The position numbers and the translations under genes were made by a program. A DNA stretch of 64,000 bases from Sphingomonas sanguinis NBRC 13937 (GTDB lineage Bacteria > Pseudomonadota > Alphaproteobacteria > Sphingomonadales > Sphingomonadaceae): assembly GCF_001591005.1 (NCBI RefSeq), contig NZ_BCTY01000007.1, positions 42,566 to 106,565 on the forward strand, read 5' to 3'. The notes beneath the pieces are model-generated. The model was not told where the DNA came from, searched no databases, and saw only the letters and a program-made list of their open reading frames with translations. Positions within the stretch are counted from its first letter, which is position 1, and each line of letters opens with the position of its first letter. This document shows, one piece after another, positions 8,591-17,000 of this stretch.

Positions 8591-9354
8591 TGCGGCCGAT
8601 GCTGGTGGGCAATTGGAAGATGAACGGCGACGGCACCTGCCTGCCGTTGATCGCCGCCATTGCGGATGCGGCGGCGCGCTATCCGGGCGTGGAGGTGACG
8701 CTGTGCCCGCCCGCAACGCTCCTCGACCGGGCGCGGTCGATCGCCCCTGCGCTGGGCTTGGGGGCGCAGGATTGCCATGCCGAGCGGGACGGCGCGCATA
8801 CCGGCGATCTGTCGGCGGCGATGCTGCGCGAGGCTGGCGCGGACCTTGTGCTGCTCGGCCATAGCGAGCGGCGGCACGATCATGGCGAGGATGACGCGCT
8901 GATCGCCGCCAAGCTCCGCACGGCCCGCGCGGCGGGGCTGCGCGTATTGCTTTGTGTCGGCGAAACGGCGGCGGATCATGCCGCCGGGCGGTCGGTAGCG
9001 GTGGTGCGCGAGCAACTGACCCGCTCGCTCGGCGGCGCGGACGGGGAGGGGCTCGCCATTGCCTACGAACCCGTCTGGGCGATCGGCAGCGACCGCGTGC
9101 CGGAGGGCGCAGAGGTGGCGGCCATCGCCGATGCGATCCGCGATAGTTTTCCTGGTGAGGCCCCCCGCGTCCTCTACGGCGGATCGGTGACCGCCGAGAA
9201 TGGTGCGGCCCTGTTCGCGCAAGGCGGGATTGACGGTTTTCTGGTGGGGCGCCAGAGCCTGGATGCCGACGCCTTCACCGCGATCCTCAAGGCTATGCTA
9301 CCGGCCAGCACCGTCCGGCACCGCCATCCGGAAGGTGGTCACTGCGATCGGTAG
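8590..9354 (+). CDS. tpiA: Triosephosphate isomerase (glycerol-operon copy)
   Basis: 254 residues from the ATG at 8590 (a GTG at 8587 is possible). Catalytic residues are present: K10 in GNWKMN, H91 in LGHSER and E160 in AYEPVWAIG, plus the phosphate-binding loop YGGSV (196-200). The second phosphate loop reads VGRQSLD instead of the common VGGASL, as in less typical TIMs. It interconverts dihydroxyacetone phosphate and glyceraldehyde 3-phosphate. Its place directly after glpK suggests a dedicated isozyme beside a housekeeping tpiA elsewhere (inference). The last 57 bp overlap the convergent histidine kinase gene. Confidence 0.9.
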   Translation: MRPMLVGNWKMNGDGTCLPLIAAIADAAARYPGVEVTLCPPATLLDRARSIAPALGLGAQDCHAERDGAHTGDLSAAMLREAGADLVLLGHSERRHDHGEDDALIAAKLRTARAAGLRVLLCVGETAADHAAGRSVAVVREQLTRSLGGADGEGLAIAYEPVWAIGSDRVPEGAEVAAIADAIRDSFPGEAPRVLYGGSVTAENGAALFAQGGIDGFLVGRQSLDADAFTAILKAMLPASTVRHRHPEGGHCDR

Positions 9355-10446
9355 TAGCGCGATGTCGCCGCCATGCGCCCGCGCGATGCGTCTGGCGAGC
9401 GTCAGGCCGACGCCCGATCCTTCGGGCTTGGTGGTGTGAAACGGGCGGAAGATGCGCGCCCGTTCCGGTGCCGGGACGCCGGAGCCGGTATCGGCGACCG
9501 ACAGGATCAGGCGATCCTCTTCGCGCTCTACCGTCAGCGTGACCACGGGCGACACCGCGCCCGCCAGCGCCGCCTCGGCGGCGTTGTGGAGCAGTGCCCA
9601 GATCGCCTGGGTCATCTGGTCCCGGTCGCACCGGCCCGTCATGCCCTGGGGCACGATGGTGGACAGCTGGACCCGCCCCTCGAACCGCTGGTCGAACAGC
9701 CGGGATAGATCGCCGACCAGCTCGTCCATGGCGACGGGCGTTGGAACAGGGTCGGGCAGCCGCGCGAGCATCCGATAGGCGCGGGTAAAGCGCTCCAGAC
9801 CCTCGATCCGCCGGGTCAACGTCGCCAAGATGCTTGGCAGCCGCGCATCGCCGCGCTCCGCCGCGACCTGTGCGCTGTCGGCCAGCGAGACGATCGGCGA
9901 CAGGCCATTGAGCAGTTCATGCCCCAGGATATCGATCATCTCATTATCGGCATGAACCTCGGCGGCGCGGCGTTCTGCCTCGATATCGATCAGCAGGACC
10001 AGCGATTGGTCGCCCCCCGCGACGCGTTCGATCCGCCAGCTTCGTCCTTCGTGGCGCAGGCGCGTTTTGCGCGGATCGTTCAGCGTGGGCGGCGTCGGGC
10101 TGAGCCGGTCGTCGGTGGCGAACAGCGTCCGGCTGGCCCGGTTGAGCGCTCGGGCACCGCCGCCGGTGATGCGCAGCAACGGCAAGGGGATCTGGTCCAG
10201 CAAGGCCGCCAGCGGCGGGCCGTCGGTCGTCGGATCGCGCTCTTCCGACCTCCGACGAACCGACAGGTTGCGCGATGCAGCCCAGCAACCGCCGAGCACC
10301 AGCCATGCGACACACAGCGTCAGCCCGAGCAGCGTTGCGAACATTCCCCTTTGCCACGCCAGCACCAGCAGCGCGCCGCTGGCCGTCAGCGCGATGCCCG
10401 ACAGCGCCGCTGCAAGAACCCGGCGAGCGGAGACTTCAAAGCCCAT
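9298..10446 (-). CDS. Membrane-bound histidine kinase
   Basis: 382 residues from an ATG that overlaps the regulator stop by 11 bases; the longer in-frame extension lies wholly inside the regulator gene and was not used. Two N-terminal membrane helices (about 10-30 and 36-56) are followed by a PAS-like linker, the phosphoacceptor box ILGHELLNGLSP with H176, and an ATPase domain with LLHNAAEA (N box), DTGSGVPAPERARIF, FRPFHTTK and GSGVGLTLA. It is cotranscribed with the preceding response regulator and divergent from the export operon, which it probably controls. Confidence 0.85.
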   Translation of the reverse strand: MGFEVSARRVLAAALSGIALTASGALLVLAWQRGMFATLLGLTLCVAWLVLGGCWAASRNLSVRRRSEERDPTTDGPPLAALLDQIPLPLLRITGGGARALNRASRTLFATDDRLSPTPPTLNDPRKTRLRHEGRSWRIERVAGGDQSLVLLIDIEAERRAAEVHADNEMIDILGHELLNGLSPIVSLADSAQVAAERGDARLPSILATLTRRIEGLERFTRAYRMLARLPDPVPTPVAMDELVGDLSRLFDQRFEGRVQLSTIVPQGMTGRCDRDQMTQAIWALLHNAAEAALAGAVSPVVTLTVEREEDRLILSVADTGSGVPAPERARIFRPFHTTKPEGSGVGLTLARRIARAHGGDIALLPIAVTTFRMAVPDGAGR

Positions 10447-11752
10447 GCCGCGCCATCCGCCGATACAGCGCACCCCGGCTGAGCCCCAGTGCCTGCGCCG
10501 CCTGGGTGACATTGTGGTGATGCTCGATCAGCGCGGCCTCGATCATGCCGCGCTCGCTTTCGTCCAGGTCAAAGCTGGCGCGGGCGGGCCCCGTGCCCGT
10601 CATGGCCGCCATGGGTGCAGGCGCGAGCAGCGCCGCGTCGATCACGCCATCCTCGCCCAGGAGCAGCGCCCGCTCGATCGCGGCGGCCAGCCCGCGGGCT
10701 TCGTCGGGCCACAGTGCATGGGCGAACAGCGCTTCGGCGGCGGGGGTGAAGCGGGGCGGGGGGCGGCCGTGCCGTTGCGCTGCGATCCGGGCGAAGTGCC
10801 GCGCGAGCAGGGGAATGTCGGCCCGCCGTTCGGCCAGCGCGGGGGCCGCGATCTCGACCATGGCGATGCGCCGGGCCAGCGCGGGGCTGATCGCGCGGGG
10901 CGTGTCGGCGATGGCAATAAAGCGATCCTCGGGCCTCAACCGGTCGAGCAGTCGGGCTTGGGCCACCTCGTCGAGCCGGTCGGGATGGCGCAGCAGATAT
11001 GTCGCGCCCGGTGTGCCCTGGTCCAGCCGGTCCCAGGCCAGCAGATCGCGCAGGTCGATGCGGCCCATCGCCCGCGCTGATCCGGTCGAGGCGGCGTGGA
11101 TCGCGGCGGCGATCAGGCTGCGCCCCGCGCCGGACGGACCGGTTACCACGACGCCCGCCATGGTGGGCCCGATCCGGCGGACCAGGCTGCGCACCCGCTC
11201 GATCGCGTCGCTCTCGCCCAACAGACGGGCGGGCTCGGCGGCCATGGCGGCCTCAGATATGGTGGGATGGACGGGACGACGCCGGGCCGCGACCTCGATC
11301 TTGGCGATCAGCTCGGCATTGCGCCAAGGCTTCATCACGAAGTCGCGCGCCCCAGCCTGCATCGCCGCGACGGCCAGCTTGATGCCGCTATGCGCGGTGA
11401 TGACGATGATGCACGCCCCCGGATCGTCGGCCAGCAGCCGCTCCAGCATCGCCAGTCCCTCCGCCCCGTCGGTCCGCCCGGCGGCATAGTTCAGGTCGAG
11501 CAGGATCGCGTCGTAACGCTGTGCCGCCAACAACGAGAGACCTTCTTCCGGCCCGCTCGCTACGTCCAGCCGGTGCCCGGCCAGATCGATCGCGATGGCG
11601 AGCGATTCGGCGATACGCGGATTGTCGTCGACCAACAGGATCGCCAAGCGGTTGGAGGGGCTTGACCCGTCCGCCGACCGTCCATTTTCGGACGGTGCGT
11701 CCGAACGCGAACGGTCGGATTCGACGGATGATACGGAAAATGGCGTGTTCAT
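10436..11752 (-). CDS. NtrC-like response regulator with degenerate AAA+ domain
   Basis: 438 residues: a polar 35-residue leader, a receiver domain (about 36-155, phosphoacceptor D86 in LLDLNYAAG, K141), a shortened AAA+ module and a C-terminal Fis-type helix-turn-helix (NVTQAAQALGLSRGALYRRM). The Walker A loop reads GPSGAGRS (205-212), with Arg in place of the catalytic Lys, and no GAFTGA loop for sigma-54 contact is present. It therefore probably acts without sigma-54 remodelling, as a DNA-binding switch. It starts 42 bp from the divergent adaptor gene, its likely target. An inverted repeat lies in its own leader codons. Confidence 0.85.
   Translation of the reverse strand: MNTPFSVSSVESDRSRSDAPSENGRSADGSSPSNRLAILLVDDNPRIAESLAIAIDLAGHRLDVASGPEEGLSLLAAQRYDAILLDLNYAAGRTDGAEGLAMLERLLADDPGACIIVITAHSGIKLAVAAMQAGARDFVMKPWRNAELIAKIEVAARRRPVHPTISEAAMAAEPARLLGESDAIERVRSLVRRIGPTMAGVVVTGPSGAGRSLIAAAIHAASTGSARAMGRIDLRDLLAWDRLDQGTPGATYLLRHPDRLDEVAQARLLDRLRPEDRFIAIADTPRAISPALARRIAMVEIAAPALAERRADIPLLARHFARIAAQRHGRPPPRFTPAAEALFAHALWPDEARGLAAAIERALLLGEDGVIDAALLAPAPMAAMTGTGPARASFDLDESERGMIEAALIEHHHNVTQAAQALGLSRGALYRRMARHGL
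11678..11695. promoter_or_regulatory. 6-bp inverted repeat near the divergent start
   Basis: CCGTCC (11678-11683) and GGACGG (11690-11695) flank a 6-base spacer, and GGACGGTGCGTCC overlaps the right arm. It lies within the N-terminal leader codons of the regulator, about 100 bp before the adaptor gene. It could be a regulator binding site, but chance in GC-rich DNA is possible. Confidence 0.25.
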
Positions 11753-11794
11753 AGGGCTTTAGGTTTTTCGGCTGTCCTGGGTGAGACTGTGTCC

Positions 11795-13087
11795 ATGATG
11801 ACCGAACACAGCACAGGCGCAAACACTTCCGGCATGCCCGCTCCCGGTGCGGCGATGGACCGCCGGATCGAGCGCAAGGCGACGCCCTGGTGGCGGCGTC
11901 GCGCGGTCGTGGTCGCAGGCCTGGTCTTATTGGCCGCCATCGCGCTCTGGCGCATCCTGCCCGCCGCGGGATCGACCGACATCACCGCCGCCAATATCGA
12001 GACGGGCGAGGTGACGCGCGCTGCGTTCGACGATTACCTGCCGGTGCGCGCCACCGTGACGCCGCGCGTCACCACGCTGGTCGGCGTGCTGTCGGGCGGA
12101 CAGGTCGAGAAGCTGCTGGTCCAGGATGGCGAGATGGTCCGGGAAGGCCAACCGCTGGCGACGCTCGCCAATCCGCAGCTGAAGCTCGACGTCCTCACCC
12201 GCGAGGCGCAGATCGCCAGCCAGCTGGGCGGCGTCGCCAGCGAGGGGCTAGGCATCGAGCGCAACAAGCTCGACCGCGCCAGCCAGGTCGCGCAGGCCGA
12301 ATATGACCTGATCAAGGCGCGCCGCGACTTGGGCATTCGCCGCCAGCTGCACGATCAGGGCTTCCTGTCGGACGCGGGCGTCAAGAGCTTCGAGGAAGAG
12401 GCCGCCTATCAGGAAAAGCGCCTCGCCCAACTGAAATCGGGTCGCGCGACCGAGGCGCGCATCACGTCCACCCAGTCGGCGCGGCTGAACGATACGCAGA
12501 CGCGGCTGGCGGGCAATATGGCGGCGGTGCGCGCAGGACTGGAGGGCCTGACCATCCGCGCGCCCGCAGGCGGACGGCTGACGAACTTCGTCATCCAGCC
12601 CGGCCAGACGCTGAAGCCAGGCGACCCCGCCGGGCAGGTCGATAGCGAAGGCTCGTGGAAGCTCGTCGCGCAGGTCGACGAATATTATCTCGGCCGCGTC
12701 GCGGTGGGACAGAAGGCGACGACCTCGGACGGCGCAGGGCTCACCGTGTCGAAGGTGCTTCCGGCCGTGAAGGACGGGCGCTTCCAGGTCGAGCTGACTT
12801 TCGACAAGGCACCGGCCGGGCTCAATCGCGGGCAGACGATCGACATCCGAATCACGCTGGGCGCGGCGAGCCGCGCAGTGGTCGCCCCGGTCGGCGGCTG
12901 GCTGGAGGCGGGCGGCAGCTCGGCCTTCGTCCTCGACGCCGATGGTGCCCATGCCCGTCGCCGCAGCGTGAAGGCGGGCCGTCGTAATCCCGAACAGGTC
13001 GAAATCCTCTCCGGCCTCAATCCCGGCGAGCGCATCGTCATCAGCAACACCGCGTCCGTGAAGGGCGACATCCTGAACATCCGATAA
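11795..13087 (+). CDS. HlyD/MacA-type periplasmic adaptor of an ABC efflux system
   Basis: 430 residues from the first ATG (a GTG at 11789 and an ATG at 11798 are alternatives). A cytoplasmic tail is followed by one membrane helix (about residues 32-52), a biotinyl-lipoyl hairpin half (LSGGQVEKLLVQDGEMVREG), a coiled-coil region (about 130-230), the second lipoyl half (RAPAGGRLTNFVIQPGQTLK) and beta-barrel domains. Such adaptors bridge an inner-membrane ABC transporter and a TolC channel. It is the first gene of a five-gene export operon. Confidence 0.88.
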   Translation: MMTEHSTGANTSGMPAPGAAMDRRIERKATPWWRRRAVVVAGLVLLAAIALWRILPAAGSTDITAANIETGEVTRAAFDDYLPVRATVTPRVTTLVGVLSGGQVEKLLVQDGEMVREGQPLATLANPQLKLDVLTREAQIASQLGGVASEGLGIERNKLDRASQVAQAEYDLIKARRDLGIRRQLHDQGFLSDAGVKSFEEEAAYQEKRLAQLKSGRATEARITSTQSARLNDTQTRLAGNMAAVRAGLEGLTIRAPAGGRLTNFVIQPGQTLKPGDPAGQVDSEGSWKLVAQVDEYYLGRVAVGQKATTSDGAGLTVSKVLPAVKDGRFQVELTFDKAPAGLNRGQTIDIRITLGAASRAVVAPVGGWLEAGGSSAFVLDADGAHARRRSVKAGRRNPEQVEILSGLNPGERIVISNTASVKGDILNIR

Positions 13088-13102
13088 AGGGGGACTGACA
13101 TC

Positions 13103-13780
13103 ATGATCCGACTGGAAAGCATTCAGCGCCGCTACGTCTCCGACGAGGTGGAGACGACCGCGCTGCACGATATCGACCTGCATGTGGCGGCGGGCGAGTT
13201 CCTGGCCATCATGGGGCCGTCTGGGTGCGGCAAGTCGACCCTGCTCAACACGCTGGGCACCGTCGATCGGCCGACCGGCGGGCGGTACATGTTCGGCGAC
13301 CGCGACCTGGCCGCGATGGGCGAAAAGGAGCTGGCGAAGTTCCGCGCCGAGACGCTGGGCTTCGTGTTCCAGAGCTTTAACCTGATCGACGAGCTGACCA
13401 TCGAAGAGAATGTCGCGCTGGGCCTGGCCTATCGTAGCGATGTCGGGGACCGGCGCGGCCGGGTCGCGGCTGCGATGGACAAGGTCGGCATCGCTCACCG
13501 CGCCCGCCACTTCCCGCACCAGCTGTCGGGCGGTCAGCAGCAGCGCGCCGCCATCGCCCGCGCCATTGTAGGCGACCCCAAGCTGATCCTGGCGGACGAG
13601 CCGACCGGCAATCTCGATACCGCCAATGGCGAGCAGGTGATGAACATCCTGACCGGCCTCAACGATGCGGGGGCGACGATCGTGATGGTGACCCACTCGC
13701 CCAGCCACGCCGACCTCGCCAAGCGCCGCATCGACATGCTCGACGGCCGCATCGTCGCCAGCGCCATGCGCGCGATCTGA
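13103..13780 (+). CDS. ABC transporter ATP-binding protein, MacB/LolD type
   Basis: 225 residues, a single nucleotide-binding domain. Walker A GPSGCGKS, Q-loop FVFQSFNLIDELT, signature LSGGQQQR, Walker B LILADEPTGNLD and the H-loop VMVTHS are all intact, so it should hydrolyse ATP. The sequence type is that of the MacB/LolD/FtsE group, which pairs with FtsX-like permeases. It lies between the adaptor and permease genes of the same operon. Confidence 0.92.
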   Translation: MIRLESIQRRYVSDEVETTALHDIDLHVAAGEFLAIMGPSGCGKSTLLNTLGTVDRPTGGRYMFGDRDLAAMGEKELAKFRAETLGFVFQSFNLIDELTIEENVALGLAYRSDVGDRRGRVAAAMDKVGIAHRARHFPHQLSGGQQQRAAIARAIVGDPKLILADEPTGNLDTANGEQVMNILTGLNDAGATIVMVTHSPSHADLAKRRIDMLDGRIVASAMRAI

Positions 13781-13792
13781 AAGGACATTCCG

Positions 13793-14551
13793 ATGAAGAA
13801 GATGATCCCTGCCATCGCCCTGTTTTCGCTCACCGCCGCTGCCGCGCCCGCGCAGGACAGTGCGCAGACGACGCACGGCTACGACCTTCGCGGCTTCGAC
13901 CGGATCGATGTCGGCGGGTGCGATATCGTGACTGTCTCGCTCGGCTCAGGCTATGCCGTGTCGGCGCGGGGGCGGGCGGCCAATATCGATACGCTGCGCA
14001 TCGACACCAGCGGCGGCGCACTGCGCATCCGCCGCAAGAACAGCAGCTGCAACGGCCATGACCGCCGTGTCGCGATCGCCGTCACGCTGCCCGCGATCAA
14101 GGCGGTCAAGCTCAGCGGTGCGGTAGAGATGAACCTGCCCGCCCTCGATACACCGGCGTTCGCGGCGGATACCAGCGGCGCCAGCGTGCTGCGCCTGTCG
14201 GCGCTGCGTAGCGGCATGGCCAATTTCGGTCTGTCGGGGGCGAGCGAGGTGACGGTACGGAGCCTGCGCGCCGAACGTGCGAAGCTGGACACGTCGGGGG
14301 CGAGCGTCCTTCGCGCGGATGGCGATGTGCGGCAACTGACCATCGACAGCAGCGGCGCCAGTGAGGTGAATGCACGCGCCCTTTCCGCACCCCAGGTCAC
14401 GATCGGTGCCAGCGGCACGGCCCATGTTCGCGCCGGGGCCTCCGAACAGGCGAATGTAAGCGCCAGCGGCATGACCAATGTCAGCGTGGAGGGAAACCCC
14501 CGCTGTACTGTCGCCAAGAGCGGCCTCGCCCGCATCGCGTGCGGTCGATGA
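13793..14551 (+). CDS. Secreted GIN-domain (DUF2807-like) protein
   Basis: 252 residues with a signal peptide (residues 1-20, cleavage near APA-QD) followed by a repetitive beta-helix. The motif SGA[SV] recurs about every 18-22 residues (SGAVE, SGASV, SGASE, SGASV, SGASE, SGTAH, SGMTN), which fits the stacked turns of the putative auto-transporter adhesin/GIN fold. Such proteins are often encoded beside FtsX/MacB-like exporters; a substrate or accessory role is an inference. Only 12 bp separate it from the ATPase gene. Confidence 0.8.
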   Translation: MKKMIPAIALFSLTAAAAPAQDSAQTTHGYDLRGFDRIDVGGCDIVTVSLGSGYAVSARGRAANIDTLRIDTSGGALRIRRKNSSCNGHDRRVAIAVTLPAIKAVKLSGAVEMNLPALDTPAFAADTSGASVLRLSALRSGMANFGLSGASEVTVRSLRAERAKLDTSGASVLRADGDVRQLTIDSSGASEVNARALSAPQVTIGASGTAHVRAGASEQANVSASGMTNVSVEGNPRCTVAKSGLARIACGR

Positions 14552-14576
14552 CCGTCTTGTCCGGGGGCATGTAACC

Positions 14577-17000
14577 ATGAACCGCTTCGCACTTCTGTCG
14601 CTCTATCGCTCGCTTGTGCGCCACAAGCTCTATGCCGCGCTTAATATCGGCGGCTTGGCGGTCGGTATCGCCGTCTTCCTGGTGCTGGGCCTCTATGTCC
14701 GGTTCGAGACGGGGTATGAGAAATGGTTGCCGGATTATGATAAGTTGTATCTGGTGCAAGAGCATTGGGACATGCCGGGCAGTATTGCCGATGGTTACTC
14801 CACCGCGACCCTGGGCGGTCTTATTGACCAGTTGCGGGAAGATTTTCCAGCCGTTGTCGGCACACGTTTTCAGGCGACGTATGCGGACGTCGTGCGTCGG
14901 GGCAGCGCGACAAGTGTGGCGTTCGCCTATGTCGATCCAAATTTTCTGGACGTCGTACGATTGCCGATGCTGGAAGGGGATGGCCGCCGAGCACTCGGCG
15001 CGCCTGGCAATGTTCTGATCAATCAGACGACCGCAAAGCGCTACTATCCCGCCGGTAATGCCATTGGTCAAATGATCACCCTGACCGTTATGGGTAAGAC
15101 GGCCAACTACCGCATTGCAGGCATATTCCACGATCTGCCGCCCGACACCGAAATGAATTATGCGATGCTTGCCAAAATGCCAAATCCGCATCCGGATCGA
15201 AATTGGTTTCACTGGGGGAGCGAACGCGCCTGGACGATACTTCATTTTAATACGCCGCACGATGCCGCACGCTTGCAGCAGGGAATGCGAGCCTTTGTCG
15301 ATCGCCGCGCAAGTAAAGACCAGGGGCTTTCCGCCAAGACACTGAGTCTGGTCATTACGCCACTGGCGGACATCCATTTGCAGACAACGCCAGCGCGCAA
15401 GATGACAGTCGCGACCTTGGGTATCGTGGGCATGCTGACGTTGATTATTGCGATCGTCAATTACGTGAACCTGGCGACAGCAAGAGCGGGTCTGCGCGCC
15501 CGCGAGGTGGCGATGCGCAAAGTTCTGGGTGCAGACCGTTATGCCCTCATCCGACAATTTCTGGGTGAAGCCGTATTGGTCACGGTCTTGGCCGCTCTGA
15601 TTGGACTCATGCTGGCCGAAGTGGGGCTGCCGCTCATCAACGCCGCGGGCGGACTGACCCTAGCCATTAATTATGCCGTCGTGGTGCCGGCATTGATCCT
15701 ACTGTCCCTGGTGGTCGGGATCGCCGCAGGGCTCTATCCCGCAGTGCTGTTATCCCGCTTTCCGAGTGCGGCCGTACTGGCCTCTGCCCGTTCGCCCGGC
15801 GGCGGCCGGAGTGGCGCGCGCGTACGCGAACTGTTGGTCATCTTTCAGTTTGCCCTTGCCATTGCCTTCATGATCGGGACGATCATACTGGTTGCGCAGA
15901 CCCGTCATGTGCGTGAGACCGATATCGGCTTTCGACGGGATGGCTTGGTCATTGTGGGTTCGACCAGCAACGACGCACTCGACGAGACACAACTGACTGC
16001 CTTTTTGACGCGGGCTGCCATACTGCCGGGGGTACGATCCGTTACCACATCGGATTCAACGCCGGGCGCGAGCAGCGGAAACAGCGACAGTTATTTCGTC
16101 CCTGGCAAACCCGAGCCGGGTCCAAGCCTGCAAGCCATCATCATCGGACCAAATTTCTTTCCGACCTTCGGAATAAAGATGATCGCGGGACGTCTTCCAG
16201 ACAATGCCCATCGTGCCGACGATACGCGCTACACGGATCAAACGGGGTCGGACGGTCGGCCTATCCAAATCCCGAACGTCATCATCAATCGGCGTGGAGT
16301 CGAGGATCTCGGATTCCGTAGTCCGCAGGAAGCGATCGGCAAGATTGTCGGAAAGCCGAACGTCAATGCCCGGATGATTGTGGGCGTGGTGGAGAATGCG
16401 AGGTTCTTTTCTCCCCGCGAGGCCGTGAACGGGACCATGTATTATTACAGGTCGGAATATTCCAGAAACCCGCGAACGACTTTTCAGATCGACGGTGATC
16501 CACAAGCGATAATCGCGACCCTTCGCTCTCTTTGGGCCCAGATTGCGCCACAAGTACCATTCGAGGCCTACACCGTCGGCCAGAGTCTGGAAGACTATTA
16601 CAAGGCCGACGACCGGGCGACCCGTCTGTTCGGTATCGGTGCAGGGCTGGCCGTGCTGATCGGGTGCGTCGGGCTGTGGGGTCTTGCGTCGTTCAACACC
16701 CAGCGGCGCGTGAAGGAGATCGGTATCCGCAAGACGCTGGGCGCGTCGGCCACGGATATCGTCAAACTGCTGGTCGGGCAGTTCCTGCGCCCGGTACTAA
16801 TCGCCAATCTCGTCGCTTGGCCGCTGGCGTTTATTGCGATGCGGACCTGGCTGGCCGGGTTCGACGATCGGATCAGTCTGTCGCCGCTCTATTTCGCGGC
16901 GGCGACCGCGCTGGCGCTGACCATCGCGGTGCTGACCGTGCTGGGTCAGTCGCTCAAGGCCAGCCGGGCCGCCCCCGCTTGGGCGCTGCGCCATGACTAA
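14577..17000 (+). CDS. FtsX/MacB-like ABC transporter permease
   Basis: 807 residues from the ATG at 14577; the longer frame runs inside the GIN gene. The pattern is a long MacB-type permease: one membrane helix near residue 20-42, a large periplasmic domain (to about 275), three helices of a first FtsX module, another helix and periplasmic domain (about 430-690), then three helices of a second FtsX module containing GIRKTLGASATDIVKLL. The stretch from about 14,700 to 16,560 is visibly less GC-rich (one line, 16441-16500, is 45% GC) than both ends of the gene. Confidence 0.88.
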   Translation: MNRFALLSLYRSLVRHKLYAALNIGGLAVGIAVFLVLGLYVRFETGYEKWLPDYDKLYLVQEHWDMPGSIADGYSTATLGGLIDQLREDFPAVVGTRFQATYADVVRRGSATSVAFAYVDPNFLDVVRLPMLEGDGRRALGAPGNVLINQTTAKRYYPAGNAIGQMITLTVMGKTANYRIAGIFHDLPPDTEMNYAMLAKMPNPHPDRNWFHWGSERAWTILHFNTPHDAARLQQGMRAFVDRRASKDQGLSAKTLSLVITPLADIHLQTTPARKMTVATLGIVGMLTLIIAIVNYVNLATARAGLRAREVAMRKVLGADRYALIRQFLGEAVLVTVLAALIGLMLAEVGLPLINAAGGLTLAINYAVVVPALILLSLVVGIAAGLYPAVLLSRFPSAAVLASARSPGGGRSGARVRELLVIFQFALAIAFMIGTIILVAQTRHVRETDIGFRRDGLVIVGSTSNDALDETQLTAFLTRAAILPGVRSVTTSDSTPGASSGNSDSYFVPGKPEPGPSLQAIIIGPNFFPTFGIKMIAGRLPDNAHRADDTRYTDQTGSDGRPIQIPNVIINRRGVEDLGFRSPQEAIGKIVGKPNVNARMIVGVVENARFFSPREAVNGTMYYYRSEYSRNPRTTFQIDGDPQAIIATLRSLWAQIAPQVPFEAYTVGQSLEDYYKADDRATRLFGIGAGLAVLIGCVGLWGLASFNTQRRVKEIGIRKTLGASATDIVKLLVGQFLRPVLIANLVAWPLAFIAMRTWLAGFDDRISLSPLYFAAATALALTIAVLTVLGQSLKASRAAPAWALRHD

